This document shows, piece by piece, positions 6,304 to 9,263 of a stretch of 9,263 nucleotides of DNA. The DNA comes from Planctomycetota bacterium (lineage in GTDB: Bacteria; Planctomycetota; Phycisphaerae; Sedimentisphaerales; Anaerohalosphaeraceae), in the NCBI GenBank assembly GCA_012519365.1, contig JAAYQH010000459.1, positions 1 through 9,263 of the forward strand. Reading direction: 5' to 3'. A program made the position numbers and the translations under genes. The notes below the pieces were generated by a model that had not been told where the DNA came from, ran no database searches, and saw only the letters and a list, made by a program, of their open reading frames with translations. Numbering within the stretch: position 1 is the stretch's first letter; each line of letters opens with the position of its first letter.

Positions 6304-6391
6304 ATGGATAAACAAAGCGATTGGTTTGAGGCTTGAAAATGCAAAACGGGCAACTGAAGACACGGCCCCTCTGACATCAAAGACAAAGTCT

Positions 6392-7111
6392 ATGCCTACA
6401 TTAAAATATCAACGAATTTTACTGAAACTGTCCGGCGAAAGCTTTTGTAAGCCCGGCGGTTTCGGCATCGAAGGTCAGGCCATTGAGTCCCTCGCCGAGC
6501 GGATTGTGCGGCTGGTCAAGGGAGGCCCGCAGACGGCGATTGTGGTCGGCGGCGGAAACTTTTTGCGGGGCGCGTCGTTCTCGCAAAACAGCCATATCCC
6601 ACGCACCACCGCCGATTATATGGGAATGCTGGCGACGGTGATGAATGCCTGCGCATTGCAGGAAACGCTCGAAAAACTCGGCCAGCCGACGCGGGTGCTC
6701 AGCGCCATCGAAGTTTCGGCTATCTGCGAGCCGTTTATCCGCCGACGGGCGATTCGCCACTTGGAAAAAGGACGTGTCACTATTTTGGCCGGCGGAACTG
6801 GTAATCCGTTCTTTTCGACCGATACGTGCGCAGCGCTGCGGGCGGCGGAAATCGGCGCTGACCTAATGATCAAAGCCACCAAAGTGGATGGGGTTTATAC
6901 CGATGACCCCGTCAAAAACCCTGATGCCAAACTCATTAAACACATCAGTTATCAAGAGGTGCTCAGTCAAAATCTCAAAGTGATGGACCCAGCGGCGGTC
7001 AGTCTGTGCCGGGAGAATCGCATTCCCATTGTTGTGCTGAATATTTTCAAAGACGGAAACATTACTCGCGCCCTGAACGGCGAAGATGTAGGAACGATAA
7101 TCAGTGACTGA
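6392..7111 (+). CDS. pyrH: UMP kinase (uridylate kinase)
   Basis: The hexameric bacterial enzyme of the amino-acid-kinase fold phosphorylates UMP to UDP with ATP in pyrimidine nucleotide synthesis. It is typically activated by GTP and inhibited by UTP. The 239-residue product (E. coli: 241) shows the phosphate-binding KLSGES near residue 12, VVGGGNFLRG (51-60), the UMP-binding ADYMGMLATVMNA with Asp75, GGTGNPFFSTDT (134-145) and the ATP-site KATKVDGVYTDDP (161-173). I chose ATG 6392 because family proteins begin just before KYQRILLKLSGE. The longer frame to GTG 6293 would start inside the terminator and adds non-conserved residues. No strong Shine-Dalgarno precedes this ATG, so translation may be modest. 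frr follows 20 nt after the stop, indicating cotranscription. Confidence 0.96.
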   Translation: MPTLKYQRILLKLSGESFCKPGGFGIEGQAIESLAERIVRLVKGGPQTAIVVGGGNFLRGASFSQNSHIPRTTADYMGMLATVMNACALQETLEKLGQPTRVLSAIEVSAICEPFIRRRAIRHLEKGRVTILAGGTGNPFFSTDTCAALRAAEIGADLMIKATKVDGVYTDDPVKNPDAKLIKHISYQEVLSQNLKVMDPAAVSLCRENRIPIVVLNIFKDGNITRALNGEDVGTIISD

Positions 7112-7131
7112 TAGACTTGGAGATCAGAAAA

Positions 7132-7692
7132 ATGCCGATACGAAAAATCCTGGATGAGCATTCAAAGTTGATGGACAAAGCCATTGAGTTTTTACGAACT
7201 GAATTGAAATCCGTCCGCACCGGCCGCGCGTCACCAGGGCTGGTGGACCATCTGATGGTAGACTATTACGGCACACCGACGCCGCTGAAATCGCTGGCAA
7301 CCGTCGCCGCGCCGGATCCGCAGTCGCTGGTGATCAAGCCGTTTGACTTCGGGTGTCTAAAAGATATTGAAAAAGCCATTAAAAACAGTGATCTGAGCCT
7401 GGCTCCCATCGTGGACGGCAAGATGATTCGGCTGAATCTGCCGCCAATGAGTGAGGAACGCCGTAAACAACTGGTTCAGCAAGTCAAGCAGATGGGCGAA
7501 AAAACAAAAGTTGCCATCCGCAACATCCGTCGCGATGCCATCAAACAACTCGAAGACGCTGAAAAGGCCAAACAAATCAGCGAAGACGATCGCGACAAGG
7601 GCAAAGAAGAAATCGAAAAAATCACCAAAAAGCATATAGATCTCATCGACGAAATCATCAAGCAAAAAACCGACGAAATTATGGAAATCTAA
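7132..7692 (+). CDS. frr: Ribosome recycling factor (RRF)
   Basis: RRF splits post-termination ribosomes together with EF-G. The 186-residue length matches E. coli RRF (185). Diagnostic segments are ELKSVRTGRASP (24-35), the domain II stretch YYGTPTPLKSLATVAAPDPQ (46-65), LNLPPMSEERRKQL (101-114) and the long helical hairpin with KVAIRNIRRDA (126-136). The last third is strongly charged and helical, fitting the three-helix bundle of domain I. ATG 7132 is preferred over the in-frame TTG at 7117, because GGAG (7119-7122) overlaps that TTG and is correctly placed 9 nt before the ATG. The gene sits 20 nt after pyrH, the widely conserved order. Confidence 0.97.
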   Translation: MPIRKILDEHSKLMDKAIEFLRTELKSVRTGRASPGLVDHLMVDYYGTPTPLKSLATVAAPDPQSLVIKPFDFGCLKDIEKAIKNSDLSLAPIVDGKMIRLNLPPMSEERRKQLVQQVKQMGEKTKVAIRNIRRDAIKQLEDAEKAKQISEDDRDKGKEEIEKITKKHIDLIDEIIKQKTDEIMEI

Positions 7693-7699
7693 AGCATCG

Positions 7700-7730
7700 T
7701 CCTTGACCGAAAAGGGTGCTGGGGCAAGGA
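7700..7730 (+). other. Weak stem-loop after frr
   Basis: TCCTTG (7700-7705) can pair with CAAGGA (7725-7730), with a few additional C-G pairs past a bulge. No T run follows, so a factor-independent terminator is not supported. It may be a 3'-end stabilising structure or chance. Confidence 0.3.
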
Positions 7731-7746
7731 TCGACGGCCGTGGACA

Positions 7747-7775
7747 TTGACATTTGCGGCTGTAAGTTGTATTAT
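7747..7775 (+). promoter_or_regulatory. Strong sigma-70-type promoter for the AsmA/TamB-like gene
   Basis: Consensus -35 TTGACA (7747-7752), 17-nt spacer, -10 TATTAT (7770-7775). The predicted start is near 7782, giving an 85-nt leader to the ATG at 7867. It shows the envelope gene can be expressed independently of pyrH-frr. Confidence 0.75.
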
Positions 7776-7783
7776 AGAGATTG

Positions 7784-7806
7784 GAAATCTCAAGATTTGA
7801 GGTTTC
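7784..7806 (+). other. Leader hairpin at the 5' end of the AsmA/TamB-like transcript
   Basis: GAAATCTCAA (7784-7793) and TTGAGGTTTC (7797-7806) form a 10-bp stem, one G-U pair, around a 3-nt loop. It begins within a few bases of the predicted transcription start, so it would cap the RNA with a stem-loop. As DNA, it is a dyad at about +3 to +25, which could instead be an operator. Confidence 0.6.
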
Positions 7807-7866
7807 GAAGGTGTTGTGTTGCGCTTAAACCTTGGGGGCACTTCAGACGCAAAACGAGGGGTTATT

Positions 7867-9263
7867 ATGGATTCGAAGAACACATCCGAGACCACAAGGC
7901 CGCAACCTCAGCCCCGAAAACATACGCGCTTGAAAATTGCGGTATGGCTTTTGGCTGGTCTGCTGGTCCTGCTGGTCTTGCTGGTCCTGGCGGCTCCAAC
8001 GGTACTGTCATCGACAGGCGTAAGAGCGCTTTTGTTAAGCCGTATCAACCGCACCGTCGATGGGCATGTGGGGGTAGACAATCTGTCTGTAGGGTGGTTC
8101 AGCGGCATTAAACTGACCAATCTCAGTTTTGAAAGCCCTGACGGCGCGACACAGGTCAAGGTCGGACACATCGAAACCCAGCCCCGCTATGCCTCCCTGC
8201 TCGGCGGGCGCGTGGATTTGGGCAAAACCGTCATCGACAGTCCCTACCTTTATTTGAAGCTGCCTGTTGAATCGGCACGACACCCTGACAAGACGGGGCA
8301 GACAGAGCCTGCCCCATCGCAAAAGACAGTTATTGTACTGCCGGTGCATTCTATCGATCTGGAAGTACACGACGGCCAGGCCGTGATCGAGGTTCCGGAC
8401 ACAAATGCGCGCCCTCAACGGGTCACGTTCAAAAACATTGCGTCAAATGTTCTCCTCAATGATACGGGGCAACCTTCTCGGTTGGCTGTGTCTTTGGATG
8501 TGGCCAACGGCCAACCGGCCGGCTCGGTAAAAGCCGAGGCCGAAGTTACGCCGCCGAAAAAAGGCTGGACGCTTGAAGACACAGACGGCACGTTTAACGT
8601 TACCATTTCTCAATTGAATCTGGAAACGCTGGCGCCGCTGCTGGCTTTGGCCGGCGTAGACGCACAAACCGGCGGCCTTCTGAATGCCCAGGCCAACGTT
8701 CACATTCAAAAAGGAACCGTTGAAACGGTAACCGCTGAGGCGACGATTGAGCATTTTTCGCAAGGAGTCGGGCAAACAAAAGTCGTTTTCGATGAGCCGG
8801 TCAGACTCATCGCCAAAGGGGGAATGAAAGAGCAAACCCTGCACATCGACGAATTGAATCTGCATGCGCCCTTCTGTTCGGTTACCGCCAGCGGCGATGC
8901 CGAAACGCTGGACTATAGCATCAAGGCCGATCTGGCACAAACCCAGACGTTCATCCAACAGTTTACCGATATGGGCGAATACTCGATGGCGGGTCAGTTT
9001 AATCTGTCCGGGAAGGTCAATCTTTCCGAAAGGACGGTCGCCTCGGCCGGTACGGGAACGGTCAAGGCCCTGCTGCTGGGCAAAGCCGACACGATCGCCC
9101 CGCCGACGGATGCAGCCCTGAACTACGACCTGAGTCTCGATACTGCACAGCAGCAGCTGCGTATTGTCTCGGCCGCGGTCACGGCAGCGCCGGGCACGAT
9201 TCGCTTGATGGATGCGACCATTCCGTTGGGACACGCTGAACTGCCGCCGATCGCCACCATGAC
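7867..9263 (+). CDS. AsmA/TamB-like membrane-anchored envelope protein (partial, C-terminus off window)
   Basis: 465 complete codons are visible without a stop. A Ser/Thr/Pro-rich cytoplasmic N-terminus (1-16) and a basic RKHTRLK are followed by one hydrophobic segment (about 23-43, rich in Leu/Val), then TVLSSTGVRALLLSRINRTV, resembling the start of AsmA and TamB proteins. The remainder is rich in short alternating strands with repeated patterns such as GHVGVDNLSVGWFSGIKLTN and VTASGDAE, fitting the beta-groove of the family. These proteins are anchored in the inner membrane and bridge the periplasm; several move phospholipids to the outer membrane or affect its assembly. This role is known for the family and inferred here. 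The ATG start has GAGGGG 5 nt upstream and the promoter 90 nt upstream. Assignment rests on architecture rather than a decisive motif. Confidence 0.75.
   Translation, partial: MDSKNTSETTRPQPQPRKHTRLKIAVWLLAGLLVLLVLLVLAAPTVLSSTGVRALLLSRINRTVDGHVGVDNLSVGWFSGIKLTNLSFESPDGATQVKVGHIETQPRYASLLGGRVDLGKTVIDSPYLYLKLPVESARHPDKTGQTEPAPSQKTVIVLPVHSIDLEVHDGQAVIEVPDTNARPQRVTFKNIASNVLLNDTGQPSRLAVSLDVANGQPAGSVKAEAEVTPPKKGWTLEDTDGTFNVTISQLNLETLAPLLALAGVDAQTGGLLNAQANVHIQKGTVETVTAEATIEHFSQGVGQTKVVFDEPVRLIAKGGMKEQTLHIDELNLHAPFCSVTASGDAETLDYSIKADLAQTQTFIQQFTDMGEYSMAGQFNLSGKVNLSERTVASAGTGTVKALLLGKADTIAPPTDAALNYDLSLDTAQQQLRIVSAAVTAAPGTIRLMDATIPLGHAELPPIATM
7960..7986 (+). repeat. Three tandem 9-bp units encoding Leu-Leu-Val in the membrane segment
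   Basis: CTGCTGGTC occurs at 7960 and 7969, and TTGCTGGTC at 7978, in frame, encoding LLV three times in the transmembrane helix (residues 32-40). Near-identity at the DNA level, including synonymous positions, suggests recent slippage duplication. Confidence 0.7.

Noticed and set aside
8443..9234. 263-codon minus-strand open frame near the right end
   Set aside because: It is antisense to the continuous AsmA/TamB-like gene, which has a promoter, Shine-Dalgarno and membrane anchor. The antisense product is rich in Arg/Gln/Gly, as expected for a shadow frame.

Overview
This window reads as bacterial chromosome of roughly balanced base composition, with densely packed genes and good sigma-70-type promoters (spacers of 16-17 nt). 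The last gene encodes an AsmA/TamB-like membrane-anchored protein, which points to a diderm. An aldo/keto reductase carrying two [4Fe-4S] motifs suggests an anaerobic or low-oxygen lifestyle. The overall look is compatible with Planctomycetota (for example Phycisphaerae), but that is a low-confidence impression. I see no IS, phage, tRNA, rRNA or CRISPR signature.

Left third (1-4084): an accessory metabolic locus built around a divergent intergenic region. On the minus strand, a PHP-domain protein (1353-2675, TTG start) is followed after 29 nt by a zinc-type medium-chain dehydrogenase (1323 down to the window edge, partial). On the plus strand, an aldo/keto reductase with a two-cluster ferredoxin tail runs from 2957 to 4084. 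Each direction has its own promoter. Between them lie four 10-bp units in helical phase (2790-2829), a plausible shared regulator site. The three proteins look like an uncharacterised sugar, polyol or carbonyl conversion module. This is the part of the window most likely to hold undescribed biology.

Middle (4085-7692): the translation and nucleotide housekeeping cluster rpsB-tsf-pyrH-frr. It encodes ribosomal protein uS2 with an added charged tail, EF-Ts, UMP kinase and ribosome recycling factor. rpsB has a promoter at 4233-4261. A long imperfect hairpin occupies the rpsB-tsf gap. tsf ends in an intrinsic terminator, and a near-consensus promoter overlaps the tsf stop codon just before it, so a transcript from this promoter would carry the terminator hairpin at its 5' end before reaching pyrH-frr. 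That arrangement suggests attenuation of pyrH-frr.

Right end (7693-9263): a strong promoter with a leader hairpin precedes a large envelope protein gene that runs off the window.

The two edge genes (1-1323 minus and 7867-9263 plus) are open to the window ends. Both were read by direct translation.
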